NCBI RefSeq assembly: GCF_043951865.1
Contig: NZ_JBINJF010000001.1
Location: 186,001-250,000, forward strand
Direction: 5' to 3'
Source: JAMQKA01 sp043951865
Lineage (GTDB): Bacteria > Bacteroidota > Rhodothermia > Balneolales > Balneolaceae
Length of the DNA: 64,000 nucleotides
Made by a program: the position numbers and the translations under genes. Below the pieces are notes generated by a model, which was given only the letters and a program-made list of their open reading frames with translations, ran no database searches and was not told where the DNA came from. The first letter of the stretch is position 1. Every line of letters starts with the position of its first letter. Positions 27,652 through 36,148 of the stretch are shown piece after piece.

Positions 27652-28031
27652 CTGCTGTCAATTACGTGTTTTGAGGATTATGATCTCGGTTGATATTCCA
27701 GTGTAACATATCCATGCTGAATCGAAATTTCACCCCGCTTGGCCATTTTGTGTAAAATCCACCCGTGATCATCATCGCTCTACGTAAAAGAGGACTTTCA
27801 AAAACTCTTATTTTGCCCAATCCCGGCGTTTTCACAAATGTTAAAGCTTTATTTACAGGGGGATAAACCCTGGTTTCGAGTTTGATCCGACCTTGATTCC
27901 AGATATAACCCCTGGTCCAGGGCCCTTCTGAAAAATATTTGTCATGTTCGAAACTTTTTGGCAATTATTAAATTTAAAGACCATCTTTGACGAGCGAATC
28001 TTACTAAATAATCAAAATCTTATTGCAACCT
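27652..28031. other. Intergenic region between divergent genes
   Basis: The 380 bases hold the promoters of the glycosyltransferase pair and of the small barrel protein, plus a possible copy of a short repeat (listed separately). No reading frame is convincing. Confidence 0.35.
27814..27873 (-). repeat. Short dispersed repeat family 2, possible copy
   Basis: On the minus strand the segment reads CATTTGTGAAAACGCCGG followed by GATTGGGCA. This recalls the conserved core of 38569-38624 (AAATGTGCAAAAATGACGG then AATTGGGCA). The upstream part also has an ACCAGGG(GTT) element as in that copy. Similarity is weaker than for the other two copies. Confidence 0.4.
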
Positions 28032-28508
28032 ATGAAGAAATCTCTTTCGGGATTGTTAACCGTTTCAATACTATGTTTATTATTTAGCGCTCATTCTGCC
28101 GTTGCTCAAAACCAGGATGGCAAGCTCGGAGTGGGCCTGATGGTCGGCGAACCCACAGGTATCAGCCTTAAATACTGGCAGTCGCAACAAAACGCCATTG
28201 ACGGGGGATTGGCATGGTCGCTTGGGCAGTACGATGCGGTCCACCTGCATGCCGATTACCTGTGGCACAATTATTCTGTATTTGACGAAGTGGAGGAAGG
28301 CCAGCTCCCCCTGTTCTATGGTATCGGCGGGCGATTGATTTTTACAGAAAATGATGCCGTCCTCGGAGTTCGCGTACCGGTCGGTATCAACTATCTGTTC
28401 GAAGAATCACCGGTAGGCCTTTTCCTGGAACTGGCCCCCACCATTAACCTGGCGCCAAGTACTGATTTCGACATCGGCGGGGCGCTGGGGGTACGGATTT
28501 ACCTGTAA
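28032..28508 (+). CDS. Small exported protein, likely outer-membrane barrel
   Basis: The ATG at 28032 gives a signal peptide MKKSLSGLLTVSILCLLFSA, cut near AVAQN. The 135-residue mature part alternates glycine-rich and aromatic strands (GVGLMVGEPTGISLKYWQ, GVRVPVGINYLF) and ends in GALGVRIYL, an aliphatic terminal strand of the kind seen in BAM substrates. The GEPTGIS phrase recurs in small barrel proteins of this phylum. Function unknown. A TTG three codons earlier is a less likely start. Confidence 0.7.
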   Translation: MKKSLSGLLTVSILCLLFSAHSAVAQNQDGKLGVGLMVGEPTGISLKYWQSQQNAIDGGLAWSLGQYDAVHLHADYLWHNYSVFDEVEEGQLPLFYGIGGRLIFTENDAVLGVRVPVGINYLFEESPVGLFLELAPTINLAPSTDFDIGGALGVRIYL

Positions 28509-28580
28509 TACCGATTACTGTTGTTTGAGAAGGGATTACTTCTCGAAGCAGCCCCTTCCCGGGGTCTGCAATGATATAAC

Positions 28581-28632
28581 TTTATACCATAAATGAGAAT
28601 TTCAAACCCGTGAAATGCTAACATTGGGCATA
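28581..28632 (+). repeat. Short dispersed repeat family 2, copy
   Basis: The segment reads TTATACCATAAATGAGAAT then TTCAAA and, after 17 less conserved bases, TTGGGCA. It matches 38569-38624 in the same order, with two bases missing in the first block. It lies just after the stop of the small barrel gene. Confidence 0.6.
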
Positions 28633-28779
28633 GCAGCGATTTTATAAAACCTCTGCCAGAATCCTTTGGAAAACATTTGAATCACCGTTCGCAGGGAGTT
28701 GTACTTCCGCTTTATGCGCTATAGAAGGTCGGTGTACAACCACCTCCCAACTAAGGATCAGGTTCTGCAAAGGCTTCTG

Positions 28780-30048
28780 CTAATCATTCCGGATCTGATC
28801 CCTGACTTCCAGCTTTACTTTGGTTCCCTCTTTAGCCAGCTGTACGGATTCAAAATATTCCCCGAATTTTCTTTCTATTTTTTCATCCAGTTCTGCCAGG
28901 TAGGTGTCGTCGGAATCCGGATCGTGATGGGTTAACAAAAGATTTTTCACCCCGGCACGGCGTGCAAAATCAACGGTAGTCTCCCACGCGGAGTGTCCCC
29001 ACCCGACCTTGCTCCTGTAGCTTATCTTGTCATATTGGGCATCGTGAATCAAAATATCAGCATCCCGGATAAACTCCCTGAACTTTTCGTAAAAAAAGGC
29101 GCAGGATTTCTGATCGATCGGTTGCAACTCGTTGTCCGGGGCAAACACGATGGTTTTTCCCGCAGCCTTCAACTTGTAAATAGCGGTATTAATCGGGTGA
29201 TTTGCCAGCATGTATTCTATGGAATACCCGTTGCCTTCCTGCTTTCCGGTGTCCTGGGTGACGTACTCGAGGCTGGCATCAAACATATCCAGCGTAACCG
29301 GGAAAAAAGTTTTGGAGAGGTGGCCTGAAAGAATCTCACGACACCCGCCGGTGGCCTGGGGAGGCATGTGGATGGCAAAATGATTTTCAGCACTGTAGAT
29401 CGGTTTAAAGAAAGGAAAGCCCTGAATATGATCCCAATGCGGGTGGGTAATAAATATATTGCCGGTAACCTCTTCCCGGAATGCCGAAAGATAGTTGCCC
29501 AGGTTGCGAATTCCGGTACCACTGTCCAGGATCAGCAACTCGTCGGTAAATGGCAGTTCCACCTGCACGCAGGTGGTATTCCCACCGTAAACGATATTCT
29601 CTTTATTGGCACATGGAGTCGATCCGCGGACTCCCCACAGTTTAACCGCTAGGCTGGGTTTCAGAACACCGTTCAAGAGGCGACGTACCTGGGGGGCATC
29701 GATATTCTCATCCAACACAGTCACTTGCTCAAACGAGGTAAATTCAGCCGGAAAGGCATTCACTCCCTGCCTCGCTGATTGAAACAGGTATACGGGCATC
29801 GACTCCGTCTCGGCGTTGTCTCTGAGGGCCTGAATTATGGAGATCGCCTCTGTGGCAAATGCCCTGCTGTCCCAAAAGACAAGATCCGGATGGCTGGTAC
29901 GTATACGGTTTACCAGTTCCTCATTATCGGAATTTCTATCCTTGATCAGCCGCAACCCGCTCTCCTCGATTGCCCGGGTTAACACAGTTAAATCGGAGGG
30001 GGACTCCGAAACAAGAAATACCTTTTTATTTATTCTTTTTTCACTCAC
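28780..30048 (-). CDS. Degenerate receiver domain fused to a metallo-beta-lactamase-fold hydrolase
   Basis: Residues 1-130 look like a CheY-type receiver: beta strand KVFLVSES, then HPDLVFWDS with Asp60 at the phospho-acceptor place, and PVYLFQSA; the acidic pair near the N-terminus is replaced by SESPSD. Residues ~133-420 are a metallo-beta-lactamase domain with GVRGSTP, YGGNTTC, LDSGTG, the metal motif THPHWDH (201-207), APDNE, HDAQYD and LLTHHDP. The GVRGSTP/YGGNT start is shared with a phosphodiesterase-like branch of the fold. The fusion suggests a hydrolase under two-component or protein-protein control. Substrate unknown. Confidence 0.75.
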   Translation of the reverse strand: MSEKRINKKVFLVSESPSDLTVLTRAIEESGLRLIKDRNSDNEELVNRIRTSHPDLVFWDSRAFATEAISIIQALRDNAETESMPVYLFQSARQGVNAFPAEFTSFEQVTVLDENIDAPQVRRLLNGVLKPSLAVKLWGVRGSTPCANKENIVYGGNTTCVQVELPFTDELLILDSGTGIRNLGNYLSAFREEVTGNIFITHPHWDHIQGFPFFKPIYSAENHFAIHMPPQATGGCREILSGHLSKTFFPVTLDMFDASLEYVTQDTGKQEGNGYSIEYMLANHPINTAIYKLKAAGKTIVFAPDNELQPIDQKSCAFFYEKFREFIRDADILIHDAQYDKISYRSKVGWGHSAWETTVDFARRAGVKNLLLTHHDPDSDDTYLAELDEKIERKFGEYFESVQLAKEGTKVKLEVRDQIRND

Positions 30049-30186
30049 AAAAAGGGACCTTTGTCAACCGTTTCCTGCCTGAACCATTCATTTTTCTGCG
30101 TTATCAATAGCCGTTGTTCCGCCTGCAACCGTTCCTGTAGATTATTCCCGCTATTTGTTATTCCCAGCCTGCGGTCTCGTCATTCG

Positions 30187-32328
30187 TTACTCGTCCCTTC
30201 GTAACTCATCAATCTTCTGATCCAGCTCGTCCAGCTTATCCTGTTTCTGCTGCAGTTTTTCTTCCACTTTGTCAATTTTTGACTGTATCTCATTCAGAAG
30301 TGGATTGTCATCATCACTGGATTTGAAGTAGGTTTTTGATTCCTGGTATTGCAGCACTTCCTCTTTCAGCTCATTCATCTCGTGCTTCACCTTTTTGTAC
30401 TTTTTGCGGATATCCATAATTTTGGACCGCTGGTCGGGCTCCAGGTCAGCTTTCGCCAGCTCCTGGTCAAACTTATTGCCCGATTTGGCCGCACGAAACC
30501 GCTCATAAATAACATCACAAGCCTCGCGATACCGTTTCCATACCTCGTTTTTCTTCTTTATTGGCACATAGCCGATATTTTTAAACTCTTCCTGCAGCGG
30601 CTTAGCCTTTTCAACCGCCTCAATGGGATCATCATGCGTGCCGAGCTCGCGCAACTTTTCAAGAATCCGTTCCTTCTCCTTTAGATTCTCTTTCTGTTGC
30701 TCTTTCCTGTCCTTGAAATGCTCGCGCCGGCGCTCATAAAATACATCCTGTGCCTCCTTAAATTTTTTCCAGAGCTTGCGGGATTTATTCCGCGGGACCG
30801 GACCCACTTTTTTCCACTGGTCGAGCAGGCTCTGCATTTTGCTGTGGCCTTTGTCCCACTCGGTGGTGTCATTGATCTCGCGGGCCTTCTCAATCAGCTC
30901 AACCTTTTTCTCATAGTTGGCCTCCTCCTGCTTGCGCAGCTCATCCGAGTGCTCGGATTTATATTCGTTGAAGGCATCCGTCGCCGCCTTGAACCTCGCC
31001 CACAGTTTGTCTTCATCGCGCTGTGGAAGGTTGCCGGTCTTTTTCCAGCGCCGGTGCAGCTTGTTGAGCTCCTTGGCTGCCCTCGGCAGGTTGTCCTCGT
31101 CCATCAGGGCCTCCGCCTTGCGGCACAGATCCTCTTTTTTCTGGTAATACTTGTCAAATTTTTGGCGATGTTTCTCGTCGTGCTGGTATTTCTTGTCATA
31201 ATACTTGTCCTGTGCAGACTTGTATCGATCCCACACCTCGTCCGATTTTTCAGCCGGAACCCGGCCAATTCGCTTGTACTGCCTGGTCAGATCGTCAAAC
31301 TCCTTGTCGACCGCCTTCCAATCGCTTGTACTGTCATCGATCGAGGCCGCCAGTTCTTCCATCTTGTCCAGCACAATCAGTTTGCCGGTAAGATTGTCTT
31401 CCTCCTGCTGGCGTTTACTTACCAGGCGATCCACCTTGTGTTCGTCAAACTCTTTTAGCCTGGCTTCAAACTCCTCGTCGAGCTCATCCCCGGTGCCGGA
31501 AGGTAAAATACCAACACTTTTCCACTGGCCCCTGATGCTGCTGACCTTGTCGGTTGCCGTCCAGTTTTTGTTTTCCACAATCTCGGTCAGCTGTTCAAGC
31601 AGGTTTTGCTTTTTTTCCAGGTTCTTTTTCTTCTGCTTGTTCAGCTGTTCGTAGTGTTCCTCTTTCCGCTGCTCAAACGTTTCTTTCGCCTCCTGGAACC
31701 GCTTCAGCAGGTTTTTCAGGATATCCTCTTCACCTTCGATCTCGGGGCCTTCATCCCATTTGCCGCCCAGGTTGTCCAGTTCCATCGTGATGTAGGGCCA
31801 GTCAGACTGCTTGGCCAGCGATTCCGCCTTTTCGACCAGCTCCTTATAGTACCCAAGGCCGGTCTGCTCCTCCGGTTCCTCCGATTCCTGTTTTTCAGCT
31901 TCATCGGTTTCCGGCTTTTTCTCGCCATCCTCAGGGCTGACAGCTGATTCAGCTTCCTGCTTATTCACCGGCTCTTCCGCTTTGGACTTTTCTTCTTTCA
32001 ACTGTTCTTTCTCCTTTTTTAACCGATTGTACAGTTCCTCAAAATCGCCAATTGCCTGTGCTTCCCTGAGCTCATTAATCAGTGCTTCCACTTTATCAGC
32101 ACTTTTCTCATCCTTCCCGAGAAACGCTTTAATTTTGTCCTCGAGCTGCTGGAACATTTCCCGGTATTCATCCACCGTTTCAGAAAGCTCTTCCTCGTCT
32201 GTCACTTCTGCGATTTTCCGTTCGCCAAACAGGCTTGTTTCCTTTAGTATCAGCTCTCCCTTGTCGGTCAAATAGGAGAATTTATTTTCAAATTCCACAT
32301 CCACTGTTGTCTTGGTTTCTTCACTCAT
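30187..32328 (-). CDS. DUF349 repeat protein, highly charged
   Basis: A 713-residue acidic, lysine-rich protein. After ~170 disordered residues with EKPETDEAEKQESEEPEEQ, about six DUF349 units follow. Each has a WxxxGxxP core and an F..A.D..Y(E/N).(R/K) end; examples are WKKTGNLPQRDEDKLWARF, WKKVGPVPRNKSRKLWKKF and FKNIGYVPIKKKNEVWKRY. The last ~80 residues are coiled coil. The family is common in Bacteroidota-like phyla and in some actinobacteria, with no settled function. The protein is cytoplasmic (no signal) and lies 138 bases upstream of the receiver/metallo-beta-lactamase gene. Confidence 0.8.
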   Translation of the reverse strand: MSEETKTTVDVEFENKFSYLTDKGELILKETSLFGERKIAEVTDEEELSETVDEYREMFQQLEDKIKAFLGKDEKSADKVEALINELREAQAIGDFEELYNRLKKEKEQLKEEKSKAEEPVNKQEAESAVSPEDGEKKPETDEAEKQESEEPEEQTGLGYYKELVEKAESLAKQSDWPYITMELDNLGGKWDEGPEIEGEEDILKNLLKRFQEAKETFEQRKEEHYEQLNKQKKKNLEKKQNLLEQLTEIVENKNWTATDKVSSIRGQWKSVGILPSGTGDELDEEFEARLKEFDEHKVDRLVSKRQQEEDNLTGKLIVLDKMEELAASIDDSTSDWKAVDKEFDDLTRQYKRIGRVPAEKSDEVWDRYKSAQDKYYDKKYQHDEKHRQKFDKYYQKKEDLCRKAEALMDEDNLPRAAKELNKLHRRWKKTGNLPQRDEDKLWARFKAATDAFNEYKSEHSDELRKQEEANYEKKVELIEKAREINDTTEWDKGHSKMQSLLDQWKKVGPVPRNKSRKLWKKFKEAQDVFYERRREHFKDRKEQQKENLKEKERILEKLRELGTHDDPIEAVEKAKPLQEEFKNIGYVPIKKKNEVWKRYREACDVIYERFRAAKSGNKFDQELAKADLEPDQRSKIMDIRKKYKKVKHEMNELKEEVLQYQESKTYFKSSDDDNPLLNEIQSKIDKVEEKLQQKQDKLDELDQKIDELRRDE

Positions 32329-32449
32329 AACTTCAATCCGGGACCCTTTTCCCTCTTTAGAGACCTATCCTTTGCAATATTTTAAAACTCGTTAAGTTGA
32401 ACTAAGATAATATTTCTATACAATTTATTACAAACTTCTTCTGTCAAGT

Positions 32450-32481
32450 AAAAAAAGGAAGCCGACCCAGCGGCCGGCTTC
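32450..32481 (-). terminator. Intrinsic terminator after mscS
   Basis: The 7-bp arms 32458-32464 and 32475-32481 (GAAGCCG...CGGCTTC) close a 10-base loop. On the minus strand they lead into a C and seven T residues, about 45 bases after the mscS stop. Confidence 0.85.
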
Positions 32482-32527
32482 ACATTTTTAAACAGCAACG
32501 GATCATGCATCCTGTGCGGTCACGGCT

Positions 32528-33352
32528 TCAGGTTTGCTGGAACAGGTGCACGTCTCGCTGGGGGAACGGGAAACTGATACCCTCCTTGTCGAAACGCTGC
32601 TTGATTTTCTTGGTCAGATCGTACCGCAGCGGCCAGATCTCCTCTGTAGCGGTCCACGGGCGTACGCGCAGGACCACGGCATTGTCCCCGAGGCTTCCCA
32701 CGGCAATAAGCGGTTCCGGTTCCGGAAGAACCCGCTCATCCGCATCCAGAATTTCATTGATGACGGCCATCGCCTCATCAATGTCGTCGTCATAGCCTAT
32801 GCCGATCTCCATGTCGACGCGCCGGGTGTTATGTCGCGTGAAATTTTCAATTTTATCGCCCCAGATCTGGGAATTTGGCATGGTGACGCCGATATTATCG
32901 AAAGTGTGCATCTCGGTTACAAACAGGCCGATCTCATCGACCACCCCGGAGGTACCCCCGATATCCACAGCGTCTCCCACATTGAACGGGCGAAGTACCA
33001 GCAGCATAAAGCCGGAAGCGATATTGCTCAAGGTGCCCTGCAAAGCCAGCCCGATGGCCAGTCCGATCGTACCGAGCACGGCAATAATACTGGCCGTTTC
33101 CACCCCAAACTTGCTCAAGACCGCCAGGATGGTAATAACAAGCACTATAATTTTTGTGCCCTTTATCAAAATGGGCGATATGGTATTATCAATTCTTTCG
33201 GTTTTTATGGTAGCCTTTTGTACTCTCTTGCTCAGCCAGTTTGCCACGATCCAACCGACAATCAATATTCCCAGGGCCCCGATTACATCGAGTCCATATA
33301 CGGCAAGATCTTCCCTGACAGTCTGCCATAGTGTATTGATATTCTCCATCAT
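32528..33352 (-). CDS. mscS: Small-conductance mechanosensitive channel, MscS family
   Basis: A 274-residue MscS-type channel that releases solutes on hypo-osmotic shock. It has three membrane helices in the first ~110 residues (LDVIGALGILIVGWIVANWL, IIVLVITILAVLSKFG and the pore-lining helix). The pore helix carries the glycine/alanine pattern AIIAVLGTIGLAIGLALQGT. The beta domain has GDAVDIGGTSGVVDEIGLF and the family motif MPNSQIWGDKIEN. The length is close to E. coli MscS (286). Neighbours are a coiled-coil stress protein and Dps. Confidence 0.9.
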   Translation of the reverse strand: MMENINTLWQTVREDLAVYGLDVIGALGILIVGWIVANWLSKRVQKATIKTERIDNTISPILIKGTKIIVLVITILAVLSKFGVETASIIAVLGTIGLAIGLALQGTLSNIASGFMLLVLRPFNVGDAVDIGGTSGVVDEIGLFVTEMHTFDNIGVTMPNSQIWGDKIENFTRHNTRRVDMEIGIGYDDDIDEAMAVINEILDADERVLPEPEPLIAVGSLGDNAVVLRVRPWTATEEIWPLRYDLTKKIKQRFDKEGISFPFPQRDVHLFQQT

Positions 33353-33388
33353 TTCTCCTGTAATTTTGAATTAGGCTGTACTAAAAAA

Positions 33389-33418
33389 TTAAGGCAGCAT
33401 TTCGAAATGCTGCCTTAA
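33389..33418 (-). terminator. Perfect palindrome, terminator
   Basis: TTAAGGCAGCATTTCGAA and its mirror form a 30-base perfect inverted repeat between the coiled-coil gene and mscS. On the minus strand the hairpin is followed by TTTTTT, so it should end the dps/coiled-coil transcript before mscS. Confidence 0.8.
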
Positions 33419-33448
33419 ATTAGGTAAATATTATGTTAATTGTGTTTT

Positions 33449-33739
33449 CTACCCTTTCAGAATAGAACGCACTTCTGAAAATCCCTCTTTCACATCCTTC
33501 CACAGGACTTCAGCATCCTCTTTTATTTTTTCGAAGGTTTCTTCGCCTGAATCTTTAATGCGATCCAGTTTTTCGTTCAATTCACTGCGCCTGGCTTTTA
33601 GCTCTTCAAGCCTGTCGGAAATCTTTGTCTTGATCTCCTCCGACTCTCCCTGCGCTTTTTCCTGCAGGGTGTCGATCTGCTGATTCCATTCACGCAACTG
33701 TTTTTCGAGTTTGTCGATATACTGTTCTCGAGTGGCCAT
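33449..33739 (-). CDS. Small coiled-coil protein
   Basis: A 96-residue protein that is nearly all helix with heptad spacing (KLEKQLREWNQQIDTLQ, RLEELKARRSELNEKLDRI), rich in Glu and Lys and without cysteine. The last ~25 residues (LWKDVKEGFSEVRSIL) are amphipathic. It resembles the small stress-linked coiled-coil proteins of Gram-negative bacteria, but no function is proven. Its start has AGGAGG five bases ahead. It sits directly downstream of dps. Confidence 0.7.
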   Translation of the reverse strand: MATREQYIDKLEKQLREWNQQIDTLQEKAQGESEEIKTKISDRLEELKARRSELNEKLDRIKDSGEETFEKIKEDAEVLWKDVKEGFSEVRSILKG

Positions 33740-33744
33740 AGTGA

Positions 33745-33750
33745 CCTCCT
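33745..33750 (-). promoter_or_regulatory. Strong ribosome binding site of the coiled-coil gene
   Basis: AGGAGG on the minus strand, five bases before the ATG at 33739. Strong sites like this are uncommon in the window and suggest a highly translated gene. Confidence 0.7.
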
Positions 33751-33822
33751 CTGGTATTTAATGATTTAAAGTTAACAGGGAAACCGGTATTGCCGAATAT
33801 CGATATTTTCAACCTGGTCACC

Positions 33823-34320
33823 TTAGTCTTCAAGGTGGCTGCGAAGCATCCATGCGGCTTTGGAGTGCACATTAAGGCGCTGGGTGATCAGATCGATGGT
33901 AGCCTCGTCATCTGCTTTTTTAGGGGCTTCCAGCGCTTCCCGTGCGGTGCGGATCACCTGCTCGTTGGCAATGGCCAGCCGGCGTACCATCTCCAGGGCT
34001 TTCGGCTTCTCGGGATCCTCCTTGATTGAGGTCAGCTGGTTAAATTCCTTGAACGAGCCGGGAGATTTGTGCCCGAGTGCGCGGATCCGCTCGGCAATCT
34101 CATCGATGGCTTCAGCCAACTCGGTATACTGCTGCTCAAACTGCTCATGCAGCGGATGAAAAAGTTCGCCGGTTACATTCCAGTGATAGTTGTGCGTCTT
34201 CAAATAGACCATGTACGAATCGGCCAGCAAGTGCGACAACCCTTCCGCAATCGCTTTCCGATCCTCTTCGCTTAGCCCGATATTGATTTCCATATCCATG
34301 ACTCCATCTTTGTTGCTCAT
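33823..34320 (-). CDS. dps: Dps-family DNA-protecting ferritin-like protein
   Basis: Dps forms a 12-subunit shell that stores iron, consumes hydrogen peroxide and can bind DNA in starvation. The 165-residue chain keeps all four ferroxidase ligands at the family spacing: His46 in HNYHWNV, His58 in PLHEQFEQQY, and Asp73 and Glu77 in DEIAERIR. An N-terminal tail, SNKDGVMDMEINIG, precedes the first helix. The ATG has AGGAGG nine bases upstream. The gene is likely induced by stress or stationary phase, although no operator is recognisable. Confidence 0.9.
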   Translation of the reverse strand: MSNKDGVMDMEINIGLSEEDRKAIAEGLSHLLADSYMVYLKTHNYHWNVTGELFHPLHEQFEQQYTELAEAIDEIAERIRALGHKSPGSFKEFNQLTSIKEDPEKPKALEMVRRLAIANEQVIRTAREALEAPKKADDEATIDLITQRLNVHSKAAWMLRSHLED

Positions 34321-34329
34321 CGTATAATA

Positions 34330-34335
34330 CCTCCT
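34330..34335 (-). promoter_or_regulatory. Strong ribosome binding site of dps
   Basis: AGGAGG on the minus strand, nine bases before the dps ATG. It supports the choice of 34320 as the start over the internal ATG codons a few residues later. Confidence 0.7.
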
Positions 34336-34553
34336 AATAATTTTGTTGAATATTGAATGCTGTTGTCTGCTTCATATTTCTTTTCGACAGCTGGCAACAG
34401 ACCGCTCGCAGACAATTTTTCTTAATCTTTGCTTGTTCCTGCATTGGCTTTGCAATTCACTATTGACTACATCAAAAGCGGGAAAATCATTCCTCTTTTT
34501 CGATAGGAACTTCCTATATCCGGGATAGAAAGGACAAAAGAGAAACAGCAAAT

Positions 34554-35264
34554 TCAGGATTCTTCGGCACGCTCCCGGTTCCACCGGAACCGGTCGATGA
34601 GACGGAGCATATCAGCCGGTATTTTGGCCTCGTAAGACACCTTTTTACCCGTACGGGGATGCTCAAACGCCAAACGGTACGCGTGGAGCGCCTGGCGGTT
34701 GATGAGCGGCTCTTGCTCCTCTTCGGGCGCATAGTGCTGGTCTCCCACCAGCTGGTGACCGATCTCGTTGAACTGCACGCGAATCTGATTTTTCAGTCCC
34801 GTGTCAAGGTAGACCTCAACCAGGGTGTTCTCCTCAAACCGCTCTCTCACTTTGTAGGTAAGGCGGGCATACGTGGCACCCTCTTCCTCCTTATCTACCA
34901 CAATATTCCGAAAGCCCTCCTTTATCAGCTTCAGGTAGTGAATCAGCTCTCCCTCATCCTCCTTCAACACGCCGCGAACAATAGCAAGGTAACAGCGTTC
35001 GGGTGTATGATTTTTAAACTGCTCCAGCATGTTGTGATGCGCGCGTTCATTCTTGGAAAATACCATGAGTCCGCTGGTATACCGGTCTATGCGATGCACG
35101 CTGCCCACGCGCGCCCCATGCCTGCCAAGATGTTCGGCAACAAGGTCGAAAAGGTTTTTAACATTGCTGTTTGGGATGGGAACCGAAAGGAGACCGGCGG
35201 GTTTGTCCACCACAAAGATATCCTTGTCCTGGTGAACGATATAAAATTCTCTTTTTCTACCCAT
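34554..35264 (-). CDS. RluA-family RNA pseudouridine synthase (no S4 domain)
   Basis: A 236-residue enzyme consisting of the catalytic domain only. The first block is FVVDKPAGLLSVPIPN, the catalytic loop is HRIDRYTSGLMVF with Asp60 as nucleophile, and LDTGLKNQIRVQF and ALHAYRLAFEHP follow. In the KNQIRVQF block the usual RTHQIR is changed to KNQIR, as in the RluC/RluA/TruC-like branches. The RNA target cannot be told from sequence. It follows a small hypothetical gene by 59 bases and may be cotranscribed. Confidence 0.8.
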   Translation of the reverse strand: MGRKREFYIVHQDKDIFVVDKPAGLLSVPIPNSNVKNLFDLVAEHLGRHGARVGSVHRIDRYTSGLMVFSKNERAHHNMLEQFKNHTPERCYLAIVRGVLKEDEGELIHYLKLIKEGFRNIVVDKEEEGATYARLTYKVRERFEENTLVEVYLDTGLKNQIRVQFNEIGHQLVGDQHYAPEEEQEPLINRQALHAYRLAFEHPRTGKKVSYEAKIPADMLRLIDRFRWNRERAEES

Positions 35265-35323
35265 AGATGAAGTGAAGTCCTTGTCCGGTATTGTTACGTT
35301 AATCTGGTGGGGAATAGCCCGTC

Positions 35324-35674
35324 TTACCCTTCCACACCGTGAACTTCCCTCAGAATGGCCTTTGCATCTTTGTCCTCATCCTGCATAACCCGGTGCTGAA
35401 GATTGGTAATAATCTCCTGTTGTGCCTGTTCAAAAGCGGCTTCTTTGGCTTCTTCTTTTGTACCGGTCCGGATCAGGTCGTATACGTCATCGGCACGCAC
35501 AACGCTGTAAAGCTTATCCTCGTTAAAAGCGTGCGAGCGCAGCTCTTCGTATTCCTTGAAAACGCGGGGGAAATCCTTGCTATTGTCAGCCCGTGTAATA
35601 ATTTCTACATCTTCCGGTCCTTCTGCACTTAACGGAGTTTTACAGAGATAAAAGTAATTTTGCTTGTAAATCAT
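35324..35674 (-). CDS. Hypothetical protein
   Basis: A 116-residue charged protein with a clear ATG and protein-like composition. It begins MIYKQNYFYLCKTPLSAEG. Its middle (VFKEYEELRSHAFNEDKLYSVV) and C-terminal half (EEAKEAAFEQAQQEII) appear alpha-helical, with no signal peptide, membrane helix or metal motif. I do not recognise the family. Its position 59 bases ahead of the pseudouridine synthase gene on the same strand suggests a shared transcript. Confidence 0.55.
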   Translation of the reverse strand: MIYKQNYFYLCKTPLSAEGPEDVEIITRADNSKDFPRVFKEYEELRSHAFNEDKLYSVVRADDVYDLIRTGTKEEAKEAAFEQAQQEIITNLQHRVMQDEDKDAKAILREVHGVEG

Positions 35675-36148
35675 ATTGAAAGGTGACTTATAGGTTCGCT
35701 AATGTGGTTATTGGTTAATTAGTATAGTCGTTATTTGTGCGAGACTACGTGCTGGAGTTTGGGTTCATGCCCTGTTAAATCACTCAACTATCCAAAAGCG
35801 TACGGCTTGCTGCCATATGAATCTGATCGTCATAACACCAGATGACATCCGATTTTCACAATAACCGAATTAAAATATTCGTATTTAGTATTTTATATTT
35901 GCCTGCGTCTAATATAGGTATGTTTTCCGTTTTTTGAATCCTTGAATTATTACAATCTTGCAGTAACGCAATGCAAGCCAGCCGTTGTCAGTCCGGATCG
36001 CTGCAGGTTAGCAGAAAACAAGTTTGGCAGCACATGAATAAAACGGAATTCAAAGATGTAGTTCTGAACAACAGGCCGGCATTTTAATTAAAGAACAAAA
36101 CAAACAGCGCTTCCGAAAACCATTTACCAGTTGAATAACTTTCTTCCC
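35675..36148. other. Intergenic region between divergent genes
   Basis: About 474 bases upstream of both the hypothetical gene and the S46 peptidase. The part around 35860-35930 is markedly AT-rich, as expected for promoters. No tRNA, terminator or convincing frame was seen. Confidence 0.4.
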
